DNA of 64,000 nt from Antarcticibacterium sp. 1MA-6-2 (GCF_021535135.1 NZ_CP091036.1:2294001-2358000); one strand, 5' to 3'; numbered from the stretch's first letter, positions 52,830-63,484 are shown. Notes: a model not told the origin generated them from the letters alone. Numbers and translations: made by a program.

Positions 52830-55800
52830 ATGCAAAATTTTACTTTAAGGAAGAGAGGGATATCTATGCTCCTTTTCGCCCTTATTTTATTAACCACGAG
52901 TTTTCCTTCCTTCGCACAGGAAAACTGCCCCACCGTAACTAATGAAGAACAGAGTTTCTGTTACTTAGCAACGGTTAGTGACCTGGAAGCGAGTGGCGAT
53001 GCCTTACGATGGTATCGAACACTCGAGTCAACTACACCAATTCCTGAAAATGAACTGCTTCAGGATGGAAATTATTACGCAGGTAACGCTAACGGAACCT
53101 GCACAACCCGAAGACTTGTTGAGGTGACTGTAGATAATTACGGCGCACCTACCACACAGTTCGGAGTTATTTTTCAACCTTGTGAATTTGGAGAAAGCGA
53201 CAACAGTACTGTTGGCGATCTTATTGCTTTGGTACAGGGAAATAATGTAGAAATTTATACTGAAGAGTATTCAGGTAACCCACTACCATCAAGTACTGTA
53301 CTTGAGGATGGGATGAGCTACTTTGCAGGTCAAAGAAATCCTAATACCAATTGTCCTACAAGTAGATTGGCCTTACGATATGATCCTGTATTAGCTTTGG
53401 CTCCAACAGGTGATGATACTCAAACTTTTTGTCCTGAAGCTACTGTTGCCGATCTTCAGGCGCAGGCTACGAGCCCAAATACGCAAGCCTTTAGATGGTA
53501 TAGCACACTTACATCAAACCCGGCATTAAGTCCATCAACTCCCCTGGTAAACGGTGAGGTCTATTATGCAAGCCAAATTGTGAATAGAAGTAATTCTTCT
53601 CTTCCTCCGTGCGAAAGTCAGGATAGATTTAAAGTTACTGTAACTATTCAGGAACCTTTTGCAGGTGCACCTAATACAGGAATTGTTTGTGAAAGTGATG
53701 TACTGGAAACATTTGAAAGTATTGATGCAATTAACAATTATCTCCTTGACCTATTAGAGGAAGGAGTTCCTACTAATGGTACTTTTAATCCAACAGCACA
53801 ACAACTTGCTCAACAATATCAAAATGATGCTGATGGATTAGGTGATTTTACCACTACTTACACTGTTGCAAGCGGTGACTGTCCTGCATCTGTGGATTTA
53901 ACTATAAGTATCGTCGCTGCAGAAGAAGCAAACGCTAGCGAAGACCGCGAACTCGAATTCAATGTAAGTGAAGGTGATCAAAACCTTTTCACATACCTTT
54001 CAGAAGGTGCTAATCCTAATGGATATTTCGAAAATTATCCAGAGGGAATTTTTAATCCTTCTGAAGAAGGTGCTGGAATCTATACAGTAAACTATATTGT
54101 TGATCCTTCCATTGCTTGTGTAACAGGTACAGATGAGGCACTATTTACAATTACCGTAATAGATTGTGAAGCAAACGCTGGTGCTGACGTGAATGCGTCC
54201 CTATGTTCTTCTCAAGTTGAAGAATTTATTGCAAATCCTGCTTTAGCTTTAGCATTTTTTGGAAACCTGATTGATGAAAATGTTGATCAAACAGGGACTT
54301 TCGATCCCTCTCTTCAGTCAATTGCCGCACAATGGTCAACTAATCCTATTGGAACCTTTACTACAACTTACACCGTAGGAGAAGGAGATTGTCAGGATTC
54401 AGCTGTTATTACTATAAACGTTACCGATGGTAGTACTGTAAATGCGGGAGCTGACAATACAGGTGTTGTTTGTGAAACCGATGTTCTTTCTACTTTCCCG
54501 GATTTTCCTGCAATAAGGAATTATTATATTGGATTGCTTGAAGAAGGTGTTCCTACAAATGGAACTTTTGAACCTACAATGGAAGAGTTGGCTGCTAATT
54601 ACCAGGCAGACAATGACGGATTGGGTGACTTCACAACTACATATACTGTAGGAAACGGAGAATGTACAGACTCTGTTGAACTTACTATTTCAGTTGTTCC
54701 GGCAGAGCCTGCAACTACTGGTGAAATTGCAGATACTTCAATATGTACTTCTGAAGATACTATCAATCTTTTTAACTTTTTATCCGAAGCCAATACGATG
54801 GGCGGAAATTTCTACCAGAATGGTGAAATGATCGCAAATGGCTCGCTTATAGTTTCTGAAGGAGAATATACAATTACTTACACAGTATCTGAAGCTGATC
54901 CTGCAACTTGCTTATCAGGAACTGCTTCAACTACCTTTGTTCTTACTTTAAATCAAGGGGATGCCTATGCTGGTGAAGATGGTAGTGTTACTTTGAACGA
55001 AAGTGATGCTCCTGTTAATTTAATGGATTACTTAGGAGGAACTCCCGAAATGGGTGGAACCTGGAGTAACGGAGACGGATCTTTTGACCCGGCTACAGAT
55101 GCTGCAGGAGTCTACACCTATACTGTAGGAACTGAACCTTGCCAGGACACAGCTACCGTAACCGTAACTATTAACACAGTAACAGACCCAACTTGTCCAA
55201 TTGACGCAGGTAATCCTGGAATGGCAGTAGTTTGTTCTGCTGACGTAATTCCCACCTTCCCAAGTGTAGACGAAATAAGAAAATATTACTTAAACCTTCT
55301 TGACACAGGAGTAGCCAGAAATGGTACTTTCAATCCAACTCCACGTCAAATTTCTGAGCAATATCAAGCAGACCCAGATGGTCTTGGTGATTTCACTACT
55401 ACCTATACAATTACAAACGGTGACTGTTCAGATTCAGTTGAATTAACTGTAAGAGTTGTAGAGTCTGCAAACGCAGGTACAAATGGAAGTGTGACTTTAA
55501 ATGAAGATGACGCAGCTGTGAACTTATTCGACTATTTAGGAGGAACTCCTGATGTGGGTGGAACCTGGAGTAATGGCAACGGAACTTTTGATCCGGCAAC
55601 AGATGCTGCAGGAGTTTATACTTACACTGTTGGAACTGAATCTTGTCAGGCTACAGCTACCGTAACTGTAACCGTAAACACCGAAACAGATCCTACCTGT
55701 ACAATAGATGCAGGTGATGATGTAAATGTTCAATTATGTACTGCACAGGTAGAAGACTTTATAGCTAACCCTGCCTCAGCGGCTGAATTTTTTAGCTCTT

Positions 55801-58226
55801 TAATTGATGAAGATATTGACCAGACAGGAACATTTAATCCTACATTGGAGACCATTGTAGCACAATGGATGTCAAATCCTGTTGGCACCTTTACTTCAAC
55901 TTACACTTTGACTGAGGAAGATTGTTCCGATTCAGCTACAATTACATTAGTTGTAACTGAAGGTGGTGCGAATGCTGGTGAAAATGGTTCTGTTACTTTG
56001 AATGAAAGTGATGCTCCTATTAATTTAATGGACTACTTAGGAGGTACTCCTGATATGGGAGGAACCTGGAGTAATGGAGACGGATTTTTTGACCCGGCCA
56101 CAGATGCTGCTGGAGTCTACACCTATACTATAGGAACTGAACCTTGCCAGGATGCAGCTACTGTAACTGTAACTGTAAACACTGAAACAGATCCTACCTG
56201 TAATGCAGGTACTCCGGGGATAGGAGTAGTTTGTCTTGCTGATGTAAATGCTACCTTCCCTAGTGTTGACGAGATAAGAAAGTATTATCTAAACCTTCTT
56301 GACACAGGAGTAGCCAGAAATGGAACTTTTAATCCAACTCCCCGTCAAATTTCGGAGCAATATCAGGCAGATTCAGACGGTCTTGGTGATTTCACTACTA
56401 CCTATACAATTGCAAACGGCGACTGTTCAGATTCAGTCGAATTAACTGTAAGAGTTGTAGAATCTGTAAACGCAGGTACAAATGGAAGTGTGACTTTAAA
56501 TGAAGATGACGCAGCTGTGAACTTATTCGACTATCTAGGAGGAACTCCTGATGTGGGTGGAACCTGGAGTAATGGCAACGGAACTTTTGATCCGGCAACA
56601 GATGCTGCAGGAGTTTATACCTATACTGTAGGAACTGAATCTTGCCAGGCTACAGCTACCGTAACTGTAACCGTAAACAACGAAACAGATCCTACCGAGT
56701 GTGAGGATGTGATAAGTGCAGGAGGTGACAAGAGTATTGAAGTTTGTAATTCTCAAGTAAGAAATCTTAGAGATAACGGTGTAAGAAATCTTTACATCAG
56801 CCTACTCGATGAAGGTGTTCCAACAAATGGAACCTTTAATCCTACTGTTGCTGAGCTTATAGCCCAATACAACATTGTGAGCAATTATGGAGATTTTACT
56901 ACAACTTACACCGTAGTGAGTGGAGACTGCCAGGATTCTGCAGTACTTACAGTAACTGTTTTAGAAGCTAACGACGCGGGAGAGGACAGAAATATTACTT
57001 TCTGTAATACCCAGGAACCTGTAAATCTTTTTGATTACTTAAGTCCTTTTGCAACTACAACAGGAACTTTTATTGGTTATGAAGACGGTATGTTTGATCC
57101 GGCTACTGCAGATGCGGAAACTGTAATTACCTATGAAGTTGAGGAAGATGACTCTGAATGTTCAGCTAACAATTTCACGGCAGCATTTACAATAACTGTA
57201 GCAGAACCTCAGGATGCGAATGCTGGAGGTGACAGGGTTGTGAACATTTGTCTTGATGATACTGAAGAAGTTGACCTATTCTCAATACTTGGTGAAGGTG
57301 CTTTAATGACTGGGTCATTTAGTGCTCCTTACGAGGATGGAATGTTTGATCCTGTAGCCGAAGGTGAAGGTGAATATGTTATCACTTACACAGTAGACGA
57401 ATCGTCTTGTGCTATCGGAACTGATACTGCTACTCTCACAATTAGTGTTGGTGGATCACAATCTCAAGCTCCGGTAGCTGATGCAGAACAATTCTTCTGC
57501 TTAAGCGAAGGTGCTACTGTAGCTAATCTTGTTGCGACAGGTGGAGCTGAAGATACAATTGTTTGGTATACTGATGCTGAACTAACCACTGAAGCCGATC
57601 CTACTACAGCCCTTGTGACTGACGCTGTTTACTATGCAGTTGCAGTGAGTGAGAACGCTTGTGCACCTTCAGAAGCTGTAATGGTTACTGTTACTTTGGA
57701 AGACTCTGTAGCACCAACTATTCCTAATTTAGGAAATGAGTTCTGTCGTCAGGACAATCCTACTGTTCAGGATTTAATGACCCGACTTAATGGAAGCGAT
57801 GTTCGTGTGTATACCAGTTCAACAGGTGGTACAGCTTTAGTAAGCACAACAGCTCTTGAAGATGGAATTACTTACTACGCAACATCTACAGATGCAACTG
57901 TAGGATGTGAGAGTACCGAGAGATTACTAGTAAATGTTATCGTTGGTTTCTGCGGAATTCCGGAAGGATTTTCACCAAATGGAGACGGTACCAATGATAC
58001 TTTTGAAATTCCAAATATCAGAAGAGACTATCCTAACTACAACATCGAAATTTATAATAGATGGGGTAACATGGTATACAAAGGTAACCAGGACTGGGAT
58101 GGAGTGTCTAATCAATCCACTACTTTAGGTGACGAAGTTCTACCAGCAGGTGTGTACTTCTACATCTTGAATTACAACGATGGACAAACTTCCCCTGTTC
58201 AGGGCAAAGTATACTTAAGTAGATAA
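52830..58226 (+). CDS. Giant repeat-rich T9SS cargo adhesin with gliding-motility C-terminal domain
   Basis: 1,798 residues. Signal peptide (MQNFTLRKRG... to SFAQ, about 1-30). Tandem Ig/SprB-like beta modules follow: type B with VC..DV..TF then GTFNPT, and type A with GSVTLNE, YLGGTP and GTWSNG. The C-terminus (about 1,705-1,798) is the CHU_C/type B sorting domain (IPEGFSPNGDGTNDTFEI, YNRWGNMVYKG, LPAGVYFYILNY), so the protein leaves the cell through the type IX system without a cleaved type A signal. It lies upstream of its SprF-like and OmpA-like partners. Ten-odd GCTGGT strings here are intact, and no frame break occurs in 5.4 kb. Confidence 0.9.
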   Translation: MQNFTLRKRGISMLLFALILLTTSFPSFAQENCPTVTNEEQSFCYLATVSDLEASGDALRWYRTLESTTPIPENELLQDGNYYAGNANGTCTTRRLVEVTVDNYGAPTTQFGVIFQPCEFGESDNSTVGDLIALVQGNNVEIYTEEYSGNPLPSSTVLEDGMSYFAGQRNPNTNCPTSRLALRYDPVLALAPTGDDTQTFCPEATVADLQAQATSPNTQAFRWYSTLTSNPALSPSTPLVNGEVYYASQIVNRSNSSLPPCESQDRFKVTVTIQEPFAGAPNTGIVCESDVLETFESIDAINNYLLDLLEEGVPTNGTFNPTAQQLAQQYQNDADGLGDFTTTYTVASGDCPASVDLTISIVAAEEANASEDRELEFNVSEGDQNLFTYLSEGANPNGYFENYPEGIFNPSEEGAGIYTVNYIVDPSIACVTGTDEALFTITVIDCEANAGADVNASLCSSQVEEFIANPALALAFFGNLIDENVDQTGTFDPSLQSIAAQWSTNPIGTFTTTYTVGEGDCQDSAVITINVTDGSTVNAGADNTGVVCETDVLSTFPDFPAIRNYYIGLLEEGVPTNGTFEPTMEELAANYQADNDGLGDFTTTYTVGNGECTDSVELTISVVPAEPATTGEIADTSICTSEDTINLFNFLSEANTMGGNFYQNGEMIANGSLIVSEGEYTITYTVSEADPATCLSGTASTTFVLTLNQGDAYAGEDGSVTLNESDAPVNLMDYLGGTPEMGGTWSNGDGSFDPATDAAGVYTYTVGTEPCQDTATVTVTINTVTDPTCPIDAGNPGMAVVCSADVIPTFPSVDEIRKYYLNLLDTGVARNGTFNPTPRQISEQYQADPDGLGDFTTTYTITNGDCSDSVELTVRVVESANAGTNGSVTLNEDDAAVNLFDYLGGTPDVGGTWSNGNGTFDPATDAAGVYTYTVGTESCQATATVTVTVNTETDPTCTIDAGDDVNVQLCTAQVEDFIANPASAAEFFSSLIDEDIDQTGTFNPTLETIVAQWMSNPVGTFTSTYTLTEEDCSDSATITLVVTEGGANAGENGSVTLNESDAPINLMDYLGGTPDMGGTWSNGDGFFDPATDAAGVYTYTIGTEPCQDAATVTVTVNTETDPTCNAGTPGIGVVCLADVNATFPSVDEIRKYYLNLLDTGVARNGTFNPTPRQISEQYQADSDGLGDFTTTYTIANGDCSDSVELTVRVVESVNAGTNGSVTLNEDDAAVNLFDYLGGTPDVGGTWSNGNGTFDPATDAAGVYTYTVGTESCQATATVTVTVNNETDPTECEDVISAGGDKSIEVCNSQVRNLRDNGVRNLYISLLDEGVPTNGTFNPTVAELIAQYNIVSNYGDFTTTYTVVSGDCQDSAVLTVTVLEANDAGEDRNITFCNTQEPVNLFDYLSPFATTTGTFIGYEDGMFDPATADAETVITYEVEEDDSECSANNFTAAFTITVAEPQDANAGGDRVVNICLDDTEEVDLFSILGEGALMTGSFSAPYEDGMFDPVAEGEGEYVITYTVDESSCAIGTDTATLTISVGGSQSQAPVADAEQFFCLSEGATVANLVATGGAEDTIVWYTDAELTTEADPTTALVTDAVYYAVAVSENACAPSEAVMVTVTLEDSVAPTIPNLGNEFCRQDNPTVQDLMTRLNGSDVRVYTSSTGGTALVSTTALEDGITYYATSTDATVGCESTERLLVNVIVGFCGIPEGFSPNGDGTNDTFEIPNIRRDYPNYNIEIYNRWGNMVYKGNQDWDGVSNQSTTLGDEVLPAGVYFYILNYNDGQTSPVQGKVYLSR
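54960..56700 (+). repeat. Tandem duplication of about 1 kb inside the adhesin gene
   Basis: Modules A1-B1-A2 (about 54960-55695) recur as A3-B2-A4 (about 55967-56695). The shift is 999-1005 bases. Long stretches are nearly identical in DNA, for example from 55467 and 56467 onward, with only synonymous changes nearby. A single different module (55696-55966) sits between the copies. It suggests a recent segment duplication that can expand or shrink by recombination. Confidence 0.85.
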
Positions 58227-58250
58227 TTTAAAGGATAAACATAGAACGAA

Positions 58251-59192
58251 ATGAAAAACACAATAATTAAATATTTAATCTTTACGGGCATTATCCTTTT
58301 TTCTATCAAAGGTATAGCTCAACAAGACCCCCTCTTCACTCAGTACATGTATAACATGAGTGTTATTAACCCTGCTTACGCTACCGACAATCCTGGTATG
58401 CTTAATTTGGGTGGGATTTATAGATCACAATGGGTAGGAATTGACGGTGCTCCAAGCACCGCCAGTTTCTTTGCTCACACTCCCTTAAGTGAACGAGTAG
58501 AAGTAGGTTTATCTATAGTACACGACGAAATTGGAGATGTTATTAAAGAAAATAACATTACAGCCGATTTTGCTTATGTACTTCCACTGGACGATAACAA
58601 CAATAAATTGTCTTTTGGTGTGAAAGCTGGTATAACCACTTTTGACGGAAACATTTCCAGATTGGAAACAAATCAACCTAATGACCCTGCTTTCCAGGAT
58701 ATTAGTGAGCTGTTCCCTGTTTTTGGAGTTGGGGCTTTCTGGTTTGGAGATAACCATTATTTAGGGATATCTGCACCTAACCTTTTTACTTCTAAACATT
58801 TAGAAAATGAGCAGGGTCTAAAAGCACTTGGAGAAGAGAACGTTCACTACTTCCTTACAGGAGGTTATGTATTTGATCTTTCCAACGACTTTAAACTTAA
58901 GCCTGCTTTTATGGCTAGAGGTGTAGAAGGCGCTCCTTTAAGTGTTGACATAACTGCAAACGTATTAATGTTCAACAGGCTTGAAGCTGGAATAGGTTAC
59001 AGGTTGGATGAGTCCGTTACAGGTCTAATTAATTTTGCTGTAACACCGGGATTACGTGTAGGGTATGCTTATGATTATACAACTTCCAACCTTGGAAACT
59101 ATAATGACGGCACTCACGAATTCCTGTTATTATTCGATTTAGATCTATTCGGATTATCGAAAGGATATGATAAATCACCTAGATTCTTCTAA
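58251..59192 (+). CDS. PorP/SprF-family outer-membrane protein
   Basis: 313 residues. Signal peptide ending IKGIAQ, then the family hallmark QQDPLFTQYMYNMSVINPAYA. The rest alternates strands as in a barrel, with an FLLLFDLDLFGLSKG end region. Such proteins are needed to hold or export one particular type B T9SS cargo, normally the giant adhesin encoded just upstream, here 24 bases away. The OmpA-like gene follows after 14 bases. Confidence 0.9.
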   Translation: MKNTIIKYLIFTGIILFSIKGIAQQDPLFTQYMYNMSVINPAYATDNPGMLNLGGIYRSQWVGIDGAPSTASFFAHTPLSERVEVGLSIVHDEIGDVIKENNITADFAYVLPLDDNNNKLSFGVKAGITTFDGNISRLETNQPNDPAFQDISELFPVFGVGAFWFGDNHYLGISAPNLFTSKHLENEQGLKALGEENVHYFLTGGYVFDLSNDFKLKPAFMARGVEGAPLSVDITANVLMFNRLEAGIGYRLDESVTGLINFAVTPGLRVGYAYDYTTSNLGNYNDGTHEFLLLFDLDLFGLSKGYDKSPRFF

Positions 59193-59206
59193 AAACCAGA
59201 GACAAC

Positions 59207-60823
59207 ATGAAAAAATTATATAGTTCAATATTAATTATCCTTATAAGCTTTTCCGCTTTCGCACAAAGTGACTTAAAGAAAGGAAATCGCTTCTTTGCTC
59301 AAAGAGCATATGTAGATGCGGCCGAAGCTTATGAGAAAGTATCCAACAAGGACAAAGAAGTTCTTCAAAATCTGGGAGACTCCTATTTCTTTACAAATCA
59401 AATGGGAAGTGCTGCCGAGGTTTACAGAACTTTATTTCTTAGACACGAAGCAGAAGTAGCTCCGGAATACCGTTTTAGGCTGGCTCACTCTTTAATGGCT
59501 ACTGGCCAAACTGAAGATGCTGATGAGCATTTTACAGAATACTTCGGTAAGGAATTTAACTTCGAAAAGTTCAGAAAAGAACTTGATACTACAGTATCGC
59601 ACGTATACACGACAGATCAAATTATGAATAATGCAGCTTCAGCCGATTTTGGAATTGCTTTTTATAACGATCAGGTAGTATTTGCGTCAACAAGAAATCA
59701 GGAAAGACCAATTTACCCATGGAACAAAAGGCCAACTCTTGATCTTTACATTGCTGATATGAGTGATGAGGGCGAACTGAGTGGTATAGTTTTATTCCCG
59801 GGTGATATTAACACAGATACTCACGAGAGTTCTGCTACTTTCAGCCAGGACGGAATGACCATGTATTTTGACCGTACTAATGACAAAAGGGTTAAAGATG
59901 AAAATGATGAGAAAGTAGCCCACATTAGCATTTACCGTGCACAGAATGTGAATGGCAACTGGACCAATGTTGAAGTCCTACCTTTTTCAAGTGAAGAATA
60001 TTCTGTAGAACATCCAAGCTTAAGTGCCGATGGTACAAAACTTTACTTTGCCAGCGATATGCCTGGTTCATTAGGATCTTTTGACATCTATGTTGTAGAC
60101 GTAAATGCCGATGGAACTTTTGGAACACCTACAAACCTTGGACCTGGAGTAAACACTGCACATAGAGAGCAATTTCCTTTCATTAGTGAAGAGGATGTTC
60201 TTTACTTCTCTTCAGACGGACATCCTGGTTTTGGTAACCTGGACGTTTACAGAACTGAAGGTGATTTTACTGAAGTAAAAAATATTGGTACATCAGCTAA
60301 CAGTGCTTTTGACGATTTCGCATTTGTTATTCGTGAAGGACAGGATGAAGGATTCTTTGCTTCTAACCGTAGAGGTACAGATAACCTTTATACTTTTACA
60401 AGAGAAGATTATACTCCTCCTGTAGTTGAAATCGATGACAGAGAAACTAATCCTGAAACAGGAAGACAACAATTGAGAGACGTTGGTAATATCTACTTTG
60501 ATTTTGATAAAGCAACCATTAAACCAGAGTCTGAACCTACTCTTAATAAAGTTGCAGACATCATGAAGAAGTATCCAACTCTTAAAATAGAAATAGGATC
60601 ACATGCTGATGCAAGAGGAACTGATAAATACAACATGGATCTTTCTGAAAGACGTGCGGCATCAACTCTGGAATACCTGGTAAGCCAGGGAATAGAAAGA
60701 GAAAGATTGACCTCTAAAGGATATGGCGAAACAATGCCATTAAACGACTGTACAAAACCAACAGGATGTACAAATGAGCAATATGCGCGAAACAGGCGTA
60801 GTGAGTTCACTATTATGAACTAG
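59207..60823 (+). CDS. OmpA-family protein with PD40 beta-propeller and TPR-like N-terminus
   Basis: 538 residues. Signal peptide ending SAFAQ, TPR-like helices (about 25-120), WD40/PD40 repeats (SATFSQDGMTMYF, HPSLSADGTKLYFASDMPG, FPFISEEDVLYFSSDG), and a C-terminal peptidoglycan-binding OmpA domain (YFDFDKATIKPES, GSHADARGTDKYNMDLSERRA). Third member of the adhesin-SprF-OmpA operon. It probably links the outer-membrane adhesin complex to the cell wall. A strong terminator follows. Confidence 0.92.
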   Translation: MKKLYSSILIILISFSAFAQSDLKKGNRFFAQRAYVDAAEAYEKVSNKDKEVLQNLGDSYFFTNQMGSAAEVYRTLFLRHEAEVAPEYRFRLAHSLMATGQTEDADEHFTEYFGKEFNFEKFRKELDTTVSHVYTTDQIMNNAASADFGIAFYNDQVVFASTRNQERPIYPWNKRPTLDLYIADMSDEGELSGIVLFPGDINTDTHESSATFSQDGMTMYFDRTNDKRVKDENDEKVAHISIYRAQNVNGNWTNVEVLPFSSEEYSVEHPSLSADGTKLYFASDMPGSLGSFDIYVVDVNADGTFGTPTNLGPGVNTAHREQFPFISEEDVLYFSSDGHPGFGNLDVYRTEGDFTEVKNIGTSANSAFDDFAFVIREGQDEGFFASNRRGTDNLYTFTREDYTPPVVEIDDRETNPETGRQQLRDVGNIYFDFDKATIKPESEPTLNKVADIMKKYPTLKIEIGSHADARGTDKYNMDLSERRAASTLEYLVSQGIERERLTSKGYGETMPLNDCTKPTGCTNEQYARNRRSEFTIMN

Positions 60824-60851
60824 CAAGTTGCAACTAACTAACCAACCAAAG

Positions 60852-60880
60852 AAAAAGCTCCGGAAAACCGGAGCTTTTTT
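60852..60880 (+). terminator. Terminator of the adhesin operon
   Basis: AAAAAGCTCCGG and CCGGAGCTTTTT pair around AAAA, followed by T residues. Confidence 0.9.
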
Positions 60881-61277
60881 ATTTCTACATTAGTCGAAAA
60901 ATCTTCTTTCAGTACTTAGACCCGCCACAGCAGGTTAATCCCATTACACTTAAATTAATAGACACCACGTGGCAGAACTTTTAATGCCAGCAAACACTAT
61001 AGAACATCCAGAGAAGATGTAATTGAAAACCATTTCTGTTCCAATTCCTAAATGGGTTGAATAAAGGCGGAATAATAAAACTTCCCAGGATTAACCTGAC
61101 CAAAGCTCAGGATATAGACGATCAGCACCTGTCTATTCGCATTATTCAATTTGCCAGGAGATTCACTCTTGCAGAGGTTTTGTGCAGGAAAACACCAAAT
61201 AAGGTTTAGATAAAATCGTACCAGCAATAGGCATCTCTCCTTTCCAGCAAGATTAAACTAAGCAAATAAAAAGAGTT
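60881..61277. other. Intergenic region with weak signs of decayed coding sequence
   Basis: No long open frame. One plus-strand frame (about 61055-61209) reads NKGGIIKLPRINLTKAQDI and then FARRFTLAEVLCRKTPNKV before a stop. The first part vaguely recalls the winged-helix end of a Crp/Fnr regulator. Frames before it are full of stops. It may be a gene remnant or chance. There is no RNA gene or repeat I can name. Confidence 0.25.
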
Positions 61278-61799
61278 TTATTTTTTTGGAGGATAACCTT
61301 CCAGGGCTTCTTCTACCATAGCTCTCAACTGTTCTTCCCGCTTTTGAGGAGAAGCATTTAGATTAAACTTTGAGTCTACTATAGCCTGCCATATTAAAGA
61401 ATCGCTGTTAGCATCTATAAAGTCAAAAGTTATCCTGAGATAAGTCTCCGGACCTCCAATTGGTATTCCGCCGGAAATTCCCACTCCCATGTTTCCTCCC
61501 CCACCTCCAACTCCAACTCCCAGGCTGTTCCTGCTGGCAGTTTCATATTGGTTTGTATAAAAATTTACGTATATCTGAGGACTTTCAGCAGAAGTAAAAC
61601 CTTCTTGTGCCATCTCTTCGGAAAGAATTCCTAAAAGACGCTGCTCATCAAGTTGATTTAAATTTGAAACTAAATCGGGATATATTCCGTAGGTTTTTAA
61701 TTCAGAAAAATCTACTTTTTCATCATAATCAAAAACAGCTTTAGGAGTATTACAGGAAGTAACAATAGCAAGTAAAGCAAAATATTTGAAAATTTTCAT
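61278..61799 (-). CDS. DUF4136 lipoprotein
   Basis: 173 residues. Signal with lipobox IVTSCN, then FDYDEKVDFSELKTYGIYP and NFYTNQYETASRNS, the usual opening of DUF4136 proteins, a Gly-rich stretch in the middle and TYLRITFDFIDANSDSLIWQAIVDSKF at the end. Outer-membrane lipoprotein of unknown role. It lies alone between the adhesin operon and obgE. Confidence 0.8.
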   Translation of the reverse strand: MKIFKYFALLAIVTSCNTPKAVFDYDEKVDFSELKTYGIYPDLVSNLNQLDEQRLLGILSEEMAQEGFTSAESPQIYVNFYTNQYETASRNSLGVGVGGGGGNMGVGISGGIPIGGPETYLRITFDFIDANSDSLIWQAIVDSKFNLNASPQKREEQLRAMVEEALEGYPPKK

Positions 61800-61860
61800 A
61801 AGACCGAATTTTCCTAAAGTTAAGCAAATTTCGTTCCTACTATTTCCTGCTTAACAGTTT

Positions 61861-62865
61861 TTAAACTTGCTTATTCAGCATTTCCCACAGTTTATCCTTT
61901 AATTGTGTAAGCCCCTGTTGGGCCACGGCAGAAATAAACATATAAGGAGCATTAAGATTTTCATCAAGCTCTGCCTTCAACTCGGTTTTTAACTCCTCAT
62001 CGAGCATATCGCTTTTTGAAATTGCAATTAATCTGTCCTTGTCGAGCATTTCAGGATTGTACCTGCGAAGCTCGTCTAAAAGGATTTCATATTGCTTTAC
62101 AATATCTTTCGCATCGGCAGGAATAAGAAACAGCAGCGTTGAATTTCGTTCAATATGCCTTAAAAAGCGATGGCCAATCCCCTTACCTTCCGCAGCTCCT
62201 TCAATAATCCCTGGTATATCGGCAACTACAAAAGTTTGATAATCTCTATACTCTACAATACCTAAATTCGGTTTAAGAGTGGTAAATTCGTAATCGGCTA
62301 TCTTGGGTTTGGCCGCGGTAATTACAGATAATAAAGTTGACTTCCCAGCATTTGGAAAACCAACCAATCCCACATCTGCCAGAATTTTAAGTTCAAGAGT
62401 AATGTCTTTCTCCTCGCCCTCAATTCCAGGTTGCGCATAACGAGGAGTTTGATTAGTAGAAGTTTTGAAATGGCTGTTACCTAATCCTCCTTTACCGCCC
62501 TCTGCGACAATTAATTCCTGGCCATCCTCAGTAATTTCATGTAGAATTTCCTGCGTTTCAGTGTCTCTTATCACTGTGCCCAATGGCACTTCTATATACT
62601 GGTCACCTCCATCGGCCCCGGTACTGGTTTGTTTACCTCCGTGTTCCCCGTGCTCTGCACGAATATGGCGTTTAAACTTAAGATGAAATAATGTCCAGAG
62701 ATTTTTGTTACCTTTTAGTATTACGTGTCCTCCACGTCCACCGTCACCACCATCTGGTCCTCCCTTTGCAACATATTTTTCCCGCCGCAAATGAGCAGAG
62801 CCCTGTCCTCCTTTTCCGGATGCCACATGTATTTTTACATAGTCAACAAAATTCCCTTCAGTCAT
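61861..62865 (-). CDS. obgE: Obg-family GTPase ObgE/CgtA
   Basis: 334 residues. Glycine-rich Obg fold (about 6-160: [35 protein letters not shown]), then the GTPase domain with GFPNAGKST at 169-177, [22 protein letters not shown] and ISKSDM. Binds the large subunit during assembly and links growth to nucleotide state. Lies after adk and hpt on the same strand. Confidence 0.97.
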   Translation of the reverse strand: MTEGNFVDYVKIHVASGKGGQGSAHLRREKYVAKGGPDGGDGGRGGHVILKGNKNLWTLFHLKFKRHIRAEHGEHGGKQTSTGADGGDQYIEVPLGTVIRDTETQEILHEITEDGQELIVAEGGKGGLGNSHFKTSTNQTPRYAQPGIEGEEKDITLELKILADVGLVGFPNAGKSTLLSVITAAKPKIADYEFTTLKPNLGIVEYRDYQTFVVADIPGIIEGAAEGKGIGHRFLRHIERNSTLLFLIPADAKDIVKQYEILLDELRRYNPEMLDKDRLIAISKSDMLDEELKTELKAELDENLNAPYMFISAVAQQGLTQLKDKLWEMLNKQV

Positions 62866-62903
62866 TTTTCTATACTTTATTTCTTCTTTGCGTAGATAAG
62901 CTC

Positions 62904-63482
62904 TTAGTTCTTTAAAGAATCTATTACAGCACTAACTCTTTGTGTGATATCATTAATTGATCCTACTCCATCTACACCATAATACTTATCCTGCTTAAGA
63001 TAATACTGCTTCAGGATTGCAGTCTCTTCATAATAAACTTTTATTCTGTTCCTAATAATTGACTCGTCTGCATCATCTTGCCTTCCGGAAGTTTTTCCTC
63101 TTTCCAGCAATCGTTGCACAAGTATTTCATCATCTACTTCCAAAGCAATCATTGCAGAAACTTCGGTATTCTTTTTAGCTAATAGATTAGAAAGAGCTTC
63201 AGCCTGAGCAGCTGTACGGGGAAACCCATCGAAAATAAAACCTTTGGCTCCCGGAGCCTGATCAACCTCTGCTTCCAACATACTAATAGTTACATTGTCG
63301 GGCACCAGCTGTCCTTTATCCATGAAAGATTTAGCATTAACCCCCAGTTCCGTTTGATTTTTTATATTATACCTAAACACATCTCCTGTGGAAATATGTA
63401 CCAGTCCATACTTTTCTTTTAAAACGTTAGCCTGGGTTCCTTTTCCTGCACCCGGAGGTCCAAACAGTACTATATTTATCAT
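62904..63482 (-). CDS. adk: Adenylate kinase
   Basis: 192 residues, short type without zinc-binding lid insert. P-loop [10 protein letters not shown] at 8-17, [28 protein letters not shown] and [23 protein letters not shown]. Catalyses ATP + AMP to 2 ADP. Starts after a 2-base gap from hpt, so co-transcribed. hpt-adk-obgE is a common flavobacterial order. Confidence 0.97.
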   Translation of the reverse strand: MINIVLFGPPGAGKGTQANVLKEKYGLVHISTGDVFRYNIKNQTELGVNAKSFMDKGQLVPDNVTISMLEAEVDQAPGAKGFIFDGFPRTAAQAEALSNLLAKKNTEVSAMIALEVDDEILVQRLLERGKTSGRQDDADESIIRNRIKVYYEETAILKQYYLKQDKYYGVDGVGSINDITQRVSAVIDSLKN

Positions 63483-63484
63483 AA

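Noticed and set aside
54960..56700. CRISPR array
   Set aside because: The repeats are long protein-coding modules in one open frame, spaced about 1 kb, not short palindromic repeats with unique spacers.
54177..57230. GCTGGT as the altered motif
   Set aside because: GCTGGT occurs intact many times in the adhesin gene and elsewhere, and secY, rplB, gltA and rplC need CCGG rather than CTGG. RCCGGY fits all these sites.
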